A stretch of 64,000 nt of DNA, from contig CM064481.1 in assembly GCA_032716605.1 (NCBI GenBank), forward strand, positions 18,098,811-18,162,810, read 5' to 3'. Below the pieces are notes generated by a model. That model was not told the origin of the DNA. It searched no databases and worked only from the letters and a program-made list of their open reading frames with translations. How positions within the stretch are numbered: position 1 is the first letter of the stretch; each line of letters opens with the position of its first letter. The position numbers and the translations under genes were made by a program. Positions 10,233 to 22,461 of the stretch are shown in pieces. The stretch is from Paralithodes platypus. Lineage: Eukaryota > Arthropoda > Malacostraca > Decapoda > Lithodidae.

Positions 10233-11784
10233 AGATCGGGGCCCGACTTAAGTCCGAATCGAAAAATTTGGACTATGTGGCGGGGCCCGCCTTAAGTCCG
10301 AGTGCAATTTTGGCGCAATATTGGCTCTGAGAGAGAGAGAAGAGTGACTGGAGGAGAATGGGTTACCTCATGACCGCTCGCCACGGCCGCCGTGGACCTA
10401 CTGAGATTTACTCCACTTACATCCACCCTCACTCCCTCGTCTACATACGTAATTATATAAAGAAATTACCGTATTTTAGCGATTTTGCCCTTCGGTTGCA
10501 CGATCGTTGCAAGACAACCAGTGATCGTAGAAGGATGGTTCGGGTGTCATTGGAAAGCTCAATTTACGCCCTTTCAGGGATACATACTTGTATTACGCTC
10601 TGGATCTTGTTTATGCATGAAAAAGAGCACGGAAACAACCCCATTTATGGTAAAAACAAAAACACTGTGTGGCACGGTCAAATATACCGCCTAGGCTGCT
10701 AAATAAGGGTTAAGATCGTTGGATAATGGGAGAAATAAAGTTTTCTGGGGATTGTAACTAATTTCAACTACTCTATAATGAGGGCGGGTGCCCAACCCCT
10801 AAAGGGGTTGAAATAGGGGAGCTATCCCCCCGCCAAAGGCAGCTTTCTAGGGCCTTTCCTAGCTGATGCTGAGAGGATTGGGTTCTAGTCATATGGTGAT
10901 GGGCTGGTCTATCAGAGTGAGAGCTGAGCGATCTCTGCCATACCCATAGCTTACTCCGACTGTTCCTTTTGCTTATGTATTTCCTAGATCTCAAGTGACG
11001 GCGTCTTTTCCGTGGATTGACCTCCCAATCTACCAAGATTGGAAGCCAAAGCGTCACATTTTTCCTTTGCCCCTCAACTTTCTCTTCATAATTGCTGAGG
11101 GGCACAGGGCCCTGGGTGGGGCTTTGGTTTCCCGGGTGTTTCCGCACCCTCCTCAGCTCCCCGCCATGGAGTTGCTTCGGTCACCCAGGCTTTGTTGTGG
11201 TAGGCAGAGGGGGATCAGTGGGGGTGCTCGGTTATGGCCTTGGCCTTGCTCGGGGCCTTGGGGCTGTTCGGCCAGGCAGCCTGGGGAACAAGAACTCTAT
11301 AATGATGAAAACTACCTAAAACCAAAAAGAAAAACCATAGGAAAATTAGTGGTAGTTTCGGTTATATTTTCCTGGAGTTGTTACCCCCTGCTGTTAAAAT
11401 ATATGAGAATGTCAATAAATACTGGGGGGGCTTCCCCTTCTCAATTAATTCTGTATCCCACAGCAAACGTTTACTGCCAAATAGAGTATATTTTTCCTTT
11501 TTAACCCTCCATTTTAGTATTACTGAATAAAATGGTCACAAATTATTTTGCAATATTTGAAAACAAATATGGACTCTATATGCTCTAAACATCATATGAA
11601 AATGTGTTTTAAGCCTTGGCAAAACCTAATAAAAATATATGGTACTAAAATGGAATTTTTTCGTAACATGGTTGTCAAGTCAATACCTTCCTATAGACGG
11701 CACCGATTAGTACACTCGCCATTTTCACCTGTCTCCCGAGGTCTGTCCACCACCTTTTTAGTGAACACTACCTCCACACATAGG
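10233..11784. other. unassigned repeat-like sequence
   Basis: The longest ORF (10358-10702, plus, about 114 aa) has no recognisable domain. 10711-10745 carries the GTTGGATAATGGG module found near 24599, 25079, 57937 and (inverted) 61951. 11290-11725 recurs, diverged, at about 48590-49055 (shared CCTAATAAAAATATATGGTA and CGTAACATGGTTGTCAA). No gene can be supported. Confidence 0.5.
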
Positions 11785-12425
11785 TTTAAACTTCCGGAAA
11801 TCAATGGGTAATACATACGATAATGGATTATTTTAACTTACGTCCGCTGCCACACTAATGTTATTGTTGTCAACCTCTCGCTGCCGTCGGACGAGTGTGG
11901 CAGAGAGCAAGGGCTAGTTTAGTATCCCACGTACCGGTACTGAGTAATATGAACCCGCAGTAGCTGGTATGCAAGGGCTAGTTTTGTATCCCACGTACTG
12001 AGTACTATGAACCCGCAGTAGCTGGCATGCAAGGGCTAGTTTTGTATCTCACGTACTGAGTACCGTACTATGAACCCGCAGTAGCTGGCATGCAAGGGCT
12101 AGTTTTGTATCCCACGTACTAGGTACCGGTACTATAAACTCGCAGTAACTGGTATGCAAGGGCTAGTTTTGTATCCCACGTACTAGGTACCGGTACTATA
12201 AACTCGCAGTAACTGGTATGCAAGGGATAGTTTTGTATCCCACGTACTAGGTACCAGTACTATAAACTCGCAGTAACTGGTATGCAAGGGATAGTTTTGT
12301 ATCCCACGTACTAGGTACCGGTACTATAAACTCGCAGTAACTGGTATACAAGGGATAGTTTTGTATCCCACGTACAGTACTAGGTCTAGGTTAGGTTAGG
12401 TTAGGTTGTTTGGTTAGATTAATGG
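11785..12425. repeat. right arm of the long inverted repeat, ~8 minisatellite units
   Basis: Direct units of about 58-64 bp contain GCAAGGGCTAGTTTTGTATC and AACCCGCAGTAGCTGG, then TCTAGGTTAGGTTAGGTTAG near 12390-12410. It is the inverted counterpart of 550-820. The later units (after 12120) share a changed GTACTATAAACTCGCAGTAA form, showing local amplification of a variant unit. Confidence 0.75.
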
Positions 12426-12674
12426 TATGATTTTAGTTTCTGGATACCTATTTGACAGGTACCACCAAGGATTTAATACATATTTTTTTCGGTTTCCACG
12501 CATCCAACACAAAGCTACACCTTTTTCTGGTCCGATAAGAGTATTGAAAACGATATAATAACTTTTTAAATGTGGTTTTCGACGAGAATAAAACGGCGCG
12601 TTTGTGCCGAAAATCGGCAGGAGTCCGTCGTCGCTTCGGATCGTCGGTTTGTTTACCCAGGACGCTTGAGGTTA

Positions 12675-12714
12675 TTTCTTACAGTTTCTTACAGTTTCTT
12701 ACAGTTTCTTACAG
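12675..12714. repeat. four perfect TTTCTTACAG tandem units
   Basis: Four exact 10-bp units in a 365-bp spacer (12426-12790) that is otherwise without recognisable features. Confidence 0.85.
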
Positions 12715-12839
12715 TAGATCCTCTGGAAAAAGGCAAACTAGCCCTGTGTATCCAGCTCAGTACCAGTACTTGCACTGCTGCGGTCGTTCACGGTGTTGGC
12801 GGCGGCGGTAGCAGACGCAACATTTTTACTATTCTGTAT

Positions 12840-14990
12840 TTTTGTTTTATAATCAAACTTCAAATCTTGTCTTCCCCATGCTTTATCAAGATTACTTTCA
12901 AACTCCCTTATTGATTCAGAATCGACTACATACTAGGGCAGTGCGTTCCACTCATTTACCACTCTATCACAAAATGAGTTCTTTGCCTTCTCGAGCCTAT
13001 TTCTTTCTTTGTAAATTTTCTTAGAGTGTCCTCTCGTTCTTGTTCCCTCCCGCATCAAGAAGATACCTTCACACACATCCTCATCGTACTTTCCTGACAC
13101 TATCTTAAAAGTCTCTATCATATCCCCTCTCTTTCTTCTATATGCCAGTGTCGGAAGCCCCAGTGTCCTCAACCTCTGCTCATAGCCCGCGTTCTTCAAC
13201 GTTGGTACCAGCTTGCTAGCTCTCCTCTGCACTTTCTCCACTGCTTCTATATCCTTTACCATATATGGAGCCCACACCTGGTTCGCATATTCCAGGTGCG
13301 GCCTAGCCAGCGCTGTATAGAGATTCCTGAAGATTTCTTCGTCAAGTGACACAAATGTCCTCCTTATCAGCCCTACAATTCTATTGGCTTTGTTTATCTT
13401 TTCCGCTAAATGTTCTGAGAAATTTAACTTATTGTCTATCACTACTCCTATATCCTTTTCTGCATTCACTTCCTCCATCGCTTCATACATACTGTATCCT
13501 ACCTTGTCTATCTTGCTTGTCCCAATCCGCATGTATTTGCATTTTTTTGGATGAAAAGGCATTAACCAATGCTCAGACCATCCCTTCATGCCCTCCACAT
13601 CTCCTTGAAGCAAACCCACATCTTCCTTACTCCTCACTCTTCTATACAGCTTAGTGTCATCTGCATACAGGTATACCTCACTTCCATTAGTTATAACTTC
13701 AGCTAAGTCGTTGATAAATATAACGAACAGCAGTGGTCCCAACACAGATCCCTGAGGTACCCCACTTGTAATTTCCCTCCACCCCGAGCCTATTCCATTC
13801 ACCAGTACCCTCTGTCTCCGATCTTTCAGGAAGGCTTCTATCCATTTCACACATTTCTCCCCTATATTATAGCTTCTAACTTTCTCTATTAACCTTTTAT
13901 GTGGGACCTTATCGAAGGCCTTCATAAAATCGCAATATACCACGTCTATTACATCACCATCTTCTAGAATTTGCATCCAATCATCTACCACCTTAATTAG
14001 CTGTAGTACCGTCGACCTCTCCGGCAAGAATCCGAACTGTCTCCCACTGAAAAGTTGGTTTGACTTCATATGCTCCATTATTCCTTCTCTAATTACCGTT
14101 TCCATTAGTTTACACACAACACTTGTCAAACTGACTGGTCTATAATTCCCTGGGTCATTTCTCTTTCCCTTCTTAAATATAGCTGTTATGTTCGCCTCTC
14201 TCCAGTCCATCGGGATTTGTCCTGTATTAAACGATACCTCAAATAACATTTTCAATGGCTCTACTAACATCTCACCTCCTTCCTTTATGATTCTTGGGTG
14301 TATCCCATCCGGTCCCGGGGACTTACTTCTGTTCATTTTTTCTATAGCCCTTCTTATTCTAGCATGAGAAAACTCTATTAGTTCTAGTGCCGGTGCCTGT
14401 TTGATGGGAATAGTAGGCACTGCATCATCTGACTCCACTGTTAGTACCCCCCCAAAGTATTTCCCCAGCACCTCTGCTTTCTCCTTATCAGTCTCCACTC
14501 TACTCCCATCATCCAACCCCCCTACCAGCTCTGGGATCCCTACTCTTCTTGTTATCTTTTCCTGAATGTACTTTCAGAATATTTTTGGATTATCCTTCAC
14601 ATTTCTAGCAATCTCTCTCTCCCTCTCCTTCACCCCCCTCCTTGTCTCCCACCTTATTATATTGTTTATTTGTCTGGTTCCAGATCCACTTCTTTAGCTT
14701 CTATACTAGACCCCCTGTTCTGTTTTAACAATTTTAGTCTTTCCCACAATCGTTTCTGTCTTCTAATCAATGTCCAAAGCTTTCTTTTCATTGGCAATTC
14801 TGGGTTCGTTCTTTTCATCAATTTTGTTTTATCCTTATATTCCCTTACTGGTACACTTTTGGATACAGCATTCTCCAGTTTGACTCTAATTTTCCTCCAC
14901 ATTCCTTCAGCGTCTTCACCGTTCAAGTATTCCCCCCAGTCAATGTCCAAACACCGTCTCAGCAGCTCATAATCTGCTCTATCATACATG
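12840..14990 (-). pseudogene. non-LTR retrotransposon RT, CR1/L2-like, 5' part missing
   Basis: Reverse transcriptase on the minus strand: SPGPDGIHPRI, NYRPVSLTS, FGFLPERSTVLQL, YCDFMKAFDKVPHKRL, GVPQGSVLGPLLF and LYADDTKLY (catalytic YADD intact). The C-terminal region LEYANQVWAPY ... LPTLAYRRKRGDMIETFKI is typical of CR1/L2/Jockey-group LINEs. Lesions: TGA for the usual Trp at 14576-14574, a frameshift near 14650-14675, and a stop after NALP near 12932, before a typical YVVDSES ... FESNLDKAW tail. The endonuclease is absent. Coding stops at 14990, where a Tigger element starts at a TA, and I do not find the remaining 5' part elsewhere in the window. Confidence 0.85.
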
Positions 14991-16872
14991 TACACTCGAC
15001 CCTCGATTCTGCGGACCCCGATACAACGGATTTCGGATACAACGGACTCTGTCCGTAGGCGGACAATCCATCCGGACCAGACCAAATGTCCGTTGCTGGA
15101 TAGATTTGTCCGCTAGGTGGCAGAGCAAGCGGCGAGTCTCCCGCCAAAACACGAGCGGCACTCAGTCAGTCTTCGCCTCTCGACCTAGCCATTTTGTCCG
15201 TTCGTGAGTTGACTGCTTATTATTGCCATAGATACTCCTTATTACCTTCGAAATGGGTCCCAAAGTACAGAAAAGGAAGCGTGTGAACCTTAGTGTGATG
15301 CAAAAGCTGGACATAATACGGAAATTAGAAGCTGGAACAAGTGTAAAGAGAATAGAGGAGGAGTATGGTATCAAGAAGCAGACGGTATCCGACATCCGCA
15401 AGGCCAAAGATAAGTTGAACAAATATGCCACCAGTTATTGTGTAGACGCATCGGCATCCAAAAGTGGTAAAGGTGCCCCACGGAAGCATATGAAGACTGG
15501 GAAAGACAATTCACTGGACGCTGCCGTTATGAAGTGGTATACACAACAACGTTCTAGTGGCCTAAATGTACGTGGGGTGGAAATTCTTGCCGCTGCCACT
15601 AAACTTGCTAATCACCTAGGTGTAGCCAATTTCAAAGGTAGTGATGGGTGGCTGTGGCGGTTTAGGAACCGCCATGGTTTATTTAATACAGTTGTGCGAG
15701 GAGAGCCTGGCGACGCTGACACTGCTAGTATTGAGCCTTTTCGTCTCAAGCTGCAGAAATTAATTGAAGATGAAGGCCTAACTCTAACTCAGGTATATAA
15801 TGGAGACGAGACAGGCATGTATTGGCGGTCGATGCCTAGGAATACCCAGATTCGCAAGGGTGAAGAGGATGCTAGGGGCAAGAAATCGAGCAAGGAGAGA
15901 CTCTCGGCACTCGTCTGTGCAAACGCTAACGGCACCCACCGCCTGCGTATAGCTGCTGTGGGAAAGGCTAAGCGCCCTAGAGCTTTCAAGGGTATTAACA
16001 TAGAGTTGGACCTGCCGCTTATCTACTACAATTCAAAAAACGTCTGGTTCACTTCTGCTATATTTGAACATTGGTTTTTCTACCATTTCGTGCCAGCAGT
16101 TCGGAAATTCCAGGAAGAAGTCCTCAAGATATCTCCTGAGGATGTGAAAGCTATCCTACTTTTGGATAATGCCCCAGCCCACCCCAGTGCCGATAAACTA
16201 GTGAGTGCCGACGGACGTATCCAGGTGTTATATCTCCCGCCAAACACTACCTCCGTGGTACAACCCATGGACCAGGTGTTATCAGTGCCTTGAAGCGTCG
16301 GTACATCAAACGCTACCTGGACGAGGTGCTCGTCGTCTTAGAAGACGAAAGTGACGCCCTTCAAGACACACGTGGTGAGAGGACAAAGGCAAATATAAAA
16401 GGTTACAACATCCGTGATGCCCTGTACAACATGGCTTACTCGTGGGCAGATATGAAAGTTTCAGCTTTAGCCAACTCATGGAAAAAAATGCTCATCGGTA
16501 AGGACAGCGAGGCTGACTTTGATGGTTTTGAGGCGCCCGACTTTTATCGACTTCTGCGCAATGCTGGGGAAACTGAGACAACAATTGGTGATGTTGGTGA
16601 CTGGATCGACGAAATCGATGCTGCCGAAGGGTACCAGGTCCTATCTGAGGCAGAGATAGCCGCCTCAGTGGTGGAAGGTGATCAAGATGAGAGCAGCGAT
16701 GATGCCGACGAAATTTCATGCCCTAAAGTTAAGCTTGGTACCCTTCGTACATATGTTGACGCACTCCTTGACTACACCACCTACAGCACCCTGAAGGCAA
16801 CGGGGGGCTCATTATGCCAACCTAAGGATTCTGCGAGAGTTGATCATACAAGAGCAGCACACAGGAGGCCGC

Positions 16873-16896
16873 CAACAAAAAATCAGCACCTTCTTC
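16873..16896 (+). other. PIP-box-like motif in Tigger transposase tail
   Basis: It encodes QQKISTFF, matching the PCNA-interaction pattern Q-x-x-(I/L/M)-x-x-F-F, near the C-terminus. Pogo transposase has been reported to bind PCNA, so the motif has a known precedent in this superfamily. Function here is inference. Confidence 0.6.
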
Positions 16897-16929
16897 GCTC
16901 CCAGACGTCCCAACCTCCCCGCCGACCCA

Positions 16930-17022
16930 GATGACCCCATGCCAGGCCCTAGTGGTGCAGCCGACCCCATGCCAGGCCCTAGTGGTGCAGCCGACCCCGA
17001 TGAACCTGTGGCAGGCCCTAGT
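16930..17022 (+). repeat. 30-bp coding tandem repeat (DPMPGPSGAA)
   Basis: Two near-perfect 30-bp units and one diverged unit encode a Pro/Gly/Ser-rich tail after the PIP-like motif. Confidence 0.8.
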
Positions 17023-17323
17023 GGTGTGCCAAGGCCCAGTCGGTCACCCATGGAGCTTGGCAGCTCCTCGGACTCGGATTAACCATTCTGAGTCCAATAC
17101 CCCTGTAAATAGCTGTTCATATTAGTTTAACCCCTCCAACCCGGATGGGCTCTTGAACGCCCATAACAACCTCGGCCCGCGCAACCCGGAAGGGCTCTTG
17201 AACGCCCATTGCTTGCATGCGTGCTTTCGAATGCCGCGCGTACATTTTCGGTATCGTGGGACGGTAGGTGGCGCCACCAGGCGTAAACTCCGCCACAGCA
17301 ACAGTATCTACCCCGACGCCATC

Positions 17324-20002
17324 ATGGACAGTACGCCAAATAGTGATTCTGCTGTGTCCGATACCGTGCTTCCTACGACGCCCTTGCTTGTTCGTCGCGC
17401 CTTACCCCGACGCCATCGCCTAAATGTGTTATCTCCCGGAGGTATTTAGACGACATTGAGACTTTATGAGCGAGCTGATGCCAAGCATAATGTTGATGAT
17501 GAAGTCAGTGACGACTCCAGTAATTATAAGTCGAGTGATTATGGCCATGAGAGTGATAAAGAGGAGCAATTCCTGGGATTTGCGAGAGAACATGACAGTG
17601 ATGAAGGTGATGTACCAGTTGTTGAAGAAACTGGTTTACCTAAAGACAGTGAACTTGAGAGAGTGAGCGAGTGGGAGAGTTCAAGGTCACTCACCAAATT
17701 TCGCTTAAGTGACACGACTCCAAGCCCTTCCCCAGGTAAATCGCCTTTCAAGCTACATTTGTATAAGCAGAAAATACTTGAGAAGGCGGCCGCGGCAGCT
17801 AGGGAACAAGCAAAACTACTTGTTGAGGATGAGGCTGTGAGTGAGGGTCAGCGTGGTGACCCTTCTCGTCCGCCATTGTCTCCCTTATCTACCCACGCCA
17901 CCCAAGATGACCCGGATGCCCCGCATTCTTCCCCACCACCCCCACCATTGCCAAGGGTTGAGGACCCCACACTTTCGGCCTATTTGCCTCCTAGGTCCCC
18001 CGACAGGAGACATACTGCTGCCGAAAAGGGGAAAGGTAGGAAATATACCAAGAAAATTAAGAAAAGTAAGAGAGTTTTGTTCGAGGCTCCCGCGGCGTCC
18101 ACCCCGGCCGGCCCCAGCCATACGTCCCCGCAACTTTCCCCACGGTCCTCCCCACCTCTCCCGCCTTCAACATGTCTTCCTGAAGAAGTCTTTGAGCTCG
18201 CATCACCAATACCTGGCCCTAGTGACAGTGAAACATTGCTTTCTGACCACTCTGACGATGACTATATGGACATCGACGACCCTCGACCCATCCGCTTGGC
18301 CCGGCGTCGTGCTGCCCGTCGTGCTGCCCACCGCCCTGGCCGCCGCCCTCGCCGCCCTAGGGCGCGCGCCTCCCGAGTTGGCCGTGGGCGTGCTGGGCCA
18401 CCAGCTGGAGCTCCTCGTCAGCGTAGACAAGACCCATTCTACGTTTTTCAGTGGCAAGACGTAGTTGATGAGGATGCATACAACCCTGATGTGCCAGCTT
18501 TTGATGAGGTACTGGAGGGTTCAGGCGTTACCCCCAATTTTCCTGCAGGCCCCAATGCTCCACCACACGAACTGTTTGAGGCCTTCTTTGATGAGGAGGT
18601 GGTAGGCTATGTTGTCAAAGAGACAAATAAGCAGCACCAATTCCAGGTCCACTTTTTGGGAAAGGTGACCAAGGGCCACATGAGGCAGTGGACCCCAGTG
18701 ACTCATAAAGAGTTCATGGTGTTCCTGGCACTCACCATGCTAATGCTTCATGTCAAGAAGCATAGGTTGCCTGACTATTGGATCACCAATGATCTGATAT
18801 CCACCCCTGCCTTCGGGAAATATATGTCTCGCGACCGGTACCTTGATATCCTCGCAGCGCTCCATCTTGTCACCAACCTTGACGTCCACCTCCCAGACAA
18901 GCTGTGGAAGATTAGGACGTTGTATGAGATGATGCGAGAACGCTTCACCTCCTACTTCAAGCCCTTCCGCAAGGTCGTCATTGACGAGTCTCTTGTGCTG
19001 TTCCGGGGAAAACTCAGCTTCCGGCAGTACATCCCCTCAAAAAGACATCGCTTTGGCATAAAATTCTTTGTGCTGTGCGACTGCCAAACTGGCTATGTCC
19101 TGGACTTCCTGGTCTACAGCGGGAAGGAAGGGGACTTGCTTGTGGACCCCCTCATTGGCTTTGGCGGAGCAGTGGTGCAAGCCATGATGGACCGCTACTT
19201 TCATAAGAATCACGTCCTCTACACGGACAATTATTACACGTCCCCCACTCTCTCACAGTACCTGCATGAGCGCAAGACGGGGACTGTAGGCACAGTACGA
19301 GGGAAAAGGAAGGGCATGCCACCTTTCCCTCCAAAGACCAAAAAAGGTGATGTGTTCAAGAAGAAGTCGGGGCCCATTCTGGCTATCCACTGGCACGACC
19401 AGCGGAAGGTCAACCTCCTAACCACCATCCACAAGGGGGAATTGGTGGAGACTGGCAAGGTGGATCGCCGCACCCAGGCCAGGGTGACCAAGCCCGATGC
19501 TGTCCTGGACTACAACATCAACATGAGGCTGGTGGACAAGTCCGACATGCAGATAGGCTTCATTGACTGCCTGCGTACCTCGTGCAGATGGTACAAAAAG
19601 TTCTTTCTGCATATGGTGGACATGTCAGTTCTGAATGCCTACAACATATACAAGCTTCGGAATGTGAACACACCCATGAAGTTCAATAGCCTGCGGAGGT
19701 TCCAAAAGCAGGTGTTGACGGAGCTCCTGGAGAAGTATGCTATGCCACAGAGGGCAGTGGCACATCCTGGGCCCGCCGTTATTGACCGCTTGCAGTCTGC
19801 TCAATACTTGACTAGGCACAGGCTTGGTTCCCTGCCTCAGAATGAATCCGGAAGAACACAGCAGAAGCGGTGCCATGTCTGCTACAACAGCAGGGTGAAG
19901 CCGAGGTCAGGTAAAAAGTCAACCCTGGAGTGTGTGGAGTGCAAGGTGGCACTCTGTGCTGTAGATTGCTTCTTTGATTACCACTCCAAGCTGGAGTTCT
20001 AA
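17324..20002 (+). pseudogene. piggyBac transposase of PB1, one premature stop
   Basis: Start chosen at ATG 17324 because PB2 opens with the same MDSTPNSDSAVSD. TAG at 17447-17449 interrupts the frame where PB2 has Glu; the rest is open to 20002 (about 848 codons from the stop). The long acidic/Ser/Pro-rich N-terminal region precedes the DDE_Tnp_1_7 core. The DDD residues are present: VVIDESLVLF, LYTDNYYTS and NMRLVDKSD. The C-terminal cysteine-rich finger (CHVCYNS, LECVECKVALCA) ends DYHSKLEF. Compared with PB2 about 60 residues are missing after SETLLS. Function: TTAA-specific cut-and-paste transposition in the nucleus. An in-frame ATG after the stop might allow a shortened product; this is unproven. 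Confidence 0.92.
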
Positions 20003-20271
20003 TAATCATACTGAAATTGCCAAATAAAATGACAATATGTACACTATAATTATATATAGGCAAAAAGTGGAAGAAAACCAATGTATTGTAATACAAAAGT
20101 CATGTATTATGAGAACATTGATACAAATACAATTACACCATAATAATATGTGAAAGTGACACATATGTATATACCAAGTGACATTCATATGATTAGAACC
20201 TATAGAAATATAAATCAGTGAAAAAAGACACAATAAATTGTATATAAAACGTTTACAAATCATATAACTAA
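20003..20271 (+). other. PB1 AT-rich 3' region before the tandem array
   Basis: AT-rich sequence with GTGAAAGTGACAC-type motifs but no coding domain. It is matched in PB2 (26120-26386). Confidence 0.6.
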
Positions 20272-20985
20272 GTGAAAGTGACACAAGACCTAATATTTGA
20301 TGGCTAAAGTATAATAAACACCTGTGATAACGAATAATCAGTGCCTAATACAACAATAACCTACCTCAATTACTAATAAAATGTACGGTATCGAGTGAAA
20401 ATGAGCATTATCAGTGACAGTGACACTCTCTAAAGCATATTTGTCAAAGTGAAAGTGACACAAGACCTAATATTTGATGGCCAAAGTATAATAAACACCT
20501 GTGATAACGAATAATCAGTGCCTAATACAACAATAACCTACCTCAATTACTAATAAAATGTACGGTATCGAGTGAAAATGATCATTATCAGTGACAGTGA
20601 CACTCTCTAAAGCATATTTGTCAAAGTGAAAGTGACACAAGACCTAATATTTGATGGCCAAAGTATAATAAACACCTGTGATAACGAATAATCAGTGCCT
20701 AATACAACAATAACCTACCTCAATTACTAATAAAATGTACGGTATCGAGTGAAAATGAGCATTATCAGTGACAGTGACACTCTCTAAAGCATATTTGTCA
20801 AAGTGAAAGTGACACAAGACCTAATATTTGATGGCCAAAGTATAATAAACACCTGTGATAACGAATAATCAGTGCCTAATACAACAATAAGCTACCTCAA
20901 TTACTAATAAAATGTACGGTATCGAGTGAAAATTAGCAATATCAGTGACAGTGATACCCTAATAAACATATTTTATATAATTGGC
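20272..20985. repeat. four 177-bp tandem units in PB1
   Basis: Units begin with GTGAAAGTGACACAAGACC at 20272, 20449, 20626 and 20803. The first three carry CAGTGACAGTGACACTCTC near their end; the last diverges. PB2 has the same unit but about three copies. Subterminal arrays like this can hold transposase-binding sites. Confidence 0.9.
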
Positions 20986-21370
20986 CTCAAAATAACTAGA
21001 AAATATCAAATAAACATCACATTCTCAATATCAAACACTAAAATCGTCTAAGGGAGATAAATACTTTGGCGCGGCGAGCGGCTAGGTGCGTCGTAGCCAT
21101 GGCCGAGGCGACGCGTCCGAACGCGGGAAGAATTTGCCGCCGAAAAGCACTCGTCTTCCCGCGCTCACCATTATGCAACCAGAGGGGCTAGAGACCTCTA
21201 CTCAACGCCATTCGACAGAGGAAGGTTTGTGGAACATTATTCTTTTTTATTCACAACATTACATGACATATTCATTGACTTACAGAGTAGTTAACATAGG
21301 CCAAAGATCGTCAAAACACCCGGTACCGGAGCACAGTCGCAAGCTATAGCCCCCGGGGCTGGAGGGTTAA

Positions 21371-21599
21371 GGTAAGCAAAACAGCAATATTTATTAGTGG
21401 CCCCTCCATCATTGACGATTATGCCTATTACATAAGGCCTCCTCTTCAAACGCTCATTTACCGTAGTTTGAATCTACCGCGCAGAGCATAAAAAATTGAG
21501 GAGCCTTCATCATGAGCGCACGCAACCTCACTCATGGTTCTGTCATTATGAAATTGGGTTCTCACTACGAAAAAACTTTGTAACAAATAAAAAATAAAA
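21371..21599. other. unassigned spacer after PB1
   Basis: I see no domain, terminal repeat or RNA gene. It should be the 3' flank of the Tigger element, but no matching right terminus is visible. Confidence 0.4.
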
Positions 21600-22383
21600 A
21601 TAAAATAAGAATAACTATTCATAAGCTTTCCATATACTCGTGGATGTACTTGTGTGGATATTTGACCAGACGCTGACTTCAGGCGTCATACTTCCTTCTC
21701 TGCTCTGCGCTCAACCTGCCCTGACGTGTCTCCCCACGCTCCGCTGGTTCCGCATTTGCTGCGTCCCTAGAGAGTTTTTTCTCATTTGTTTACTCTGGGA
21801 TGTATCGAGTAAGGTTAGGATATGCGTAGCAGGAGTGTCAGGGACGGGTTTCCCGCAGTTCAGTGTATTTGGGTCGTGTGTTTGGGACACCTATTTCGGG
21901 TGTATCCTCGTGGTCCCGTGGTGGACGCGTGTTACATTTTTCGCGGCTAGCTAGCCTAGTTATTTAGTTGGCTTTAACTACGTGTTATCAGGCTTCTTCT
22001 TATCTTTCTGATGAAGTTGCCTTATTGTTTGTTTACTGACGTTCCTAGCGTATTTTTCTTCACCTAGTGAAGTTTTTTCTAGGTCCCGAGTCAGTGCTTC
22101 CCTCTCCCGGGAGTTTTTCTACGATGTGGTGATGGCGGTTGTTCCTGTTGTGATATGTTACAGTGCTTTTTGTTTATATTACGACATGATTAAGTGTTAT
22201 TTCCGTCTGCTTAGGCCTAGCCAGCCGCTCGTAGCTTTTTACATGTACAAGTGTTATTGATTTATGATTTAAATATATAATACCGTGTCATGTGTGTCCT
22301 GGATTAGTTGTGTTTTGGCTTAATCCAGGGCCTAATTGTGTTTCTCAGATTGCATCTGGCTAGTGTGGGTTGCCTTTTCCGGT

Positions 22384-22461
22384 GGGTTTTCTCGATTGCT
22401 CCGAGAAAATCCGGCTGGTTGCCTTTTCCGGCGGGTTTTTTCGATTGCACCGAAAAAATCC
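22384..22461. other. two tandem hairpins with a compensatory base-pair change
   Basis: Hairpin 1 (22384-22412) pairs TTTTCTCG with CGAGAAAA across the loop ATTGCTC. Hairpin 2 (22433-22461) pairs TTTTTTCG with CGAAAAAA across ATTGCAC. The units are direct repeats with a 49-bp period. The internal C-G pair of hairpin 1 is T-A in hairpin 2, so both arms changed together. Confidence 0.65.

Larger units (their letters stand above)
15253..17082 (+). pseudogene. Tigger/TIGD-like transposase with two frameshifts
   Basis: Cut-and-paste transposase. The N-terminal psq/CENP-B-type HTH (residues ~10-60, LSVMQKLDIIRKLEAG ... KKQTVSDIRK) is followed by a second HTH_CENPB region (WLWRFRNRHG). The DDE_1 core has all three expected acidic positions: GDETGMYW, LLLDNAPAHP and VVQPMDQ. 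A one-base deletion right after QPMDQ (about 16276) ends the first frame; it continues as LKRRYIKRYL from 16290. A second indel in the G run 16801-16806 shifts to the C-terminal frame with RELIIQEQH, a PIP-box-like QQKISTFF and DPMPGPSGAA repeats, ending at 17082. Family and order are clear; two small indels inactivate it. Confidence 0.88.
14993..17126 (+). mobile_element. Tigger-like (pogo superfamily) DNA transposon, 3' end missing
   Basis: It starts right after TA (14991-14992) with CACTCGACCCTCGATTCTGC, a Tigger-type terminus, inserted in the LINE coding region. It encodes a CENP-B/DDE_1-type transposase. PB1 is inserted at TTAA 17127-17130 just after the transposase. The expected right terminal repeat was not found after PB1 (21371 onward), so the 3' end has been lost or rearranged. 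Confidence 0.8.
17131..21366 (+). mobile_element. piggyBac element PB1 (near complete)
   Basis: 4236 bp flanked by TTAA at 17127-17130 and 21367-21370. Ends are CCCCTCCAACCCGG (left) and, reverse-complemented, CCCTCCAGCCCCGG (right). Two subterminal copies of GGGCTCTTGAACGCCCAT lie at about 17146-17210. It encodes a piggyBac transposase, followed by an AT-rich tail with a 177-bp tandem array. It is inserted in the 3' part of the Tigger element. PB2 (25197-29430) is an inverted sister copy. Confidence 0.92.

Noticed and set aside
10358..10702. 114-codon plus-strand ORF
   Set aside because: No domain, signal peptide or repeat; surrounding sequence looks like degraded TTAA-element DNA.
12392..12412. 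Chromosome-end telomere
   Set aside because: Only three to four TTAGG units, embedded between repeats, as at several other internal positions; interstitial tracts are the simpler reading.
14577..17082. A single host TIGD-type domesticated gene
   Set aside because: The Tigger-type terminus at a TA site inside a LINE, and two frameshifts, mark it as a decayed transposon copy.
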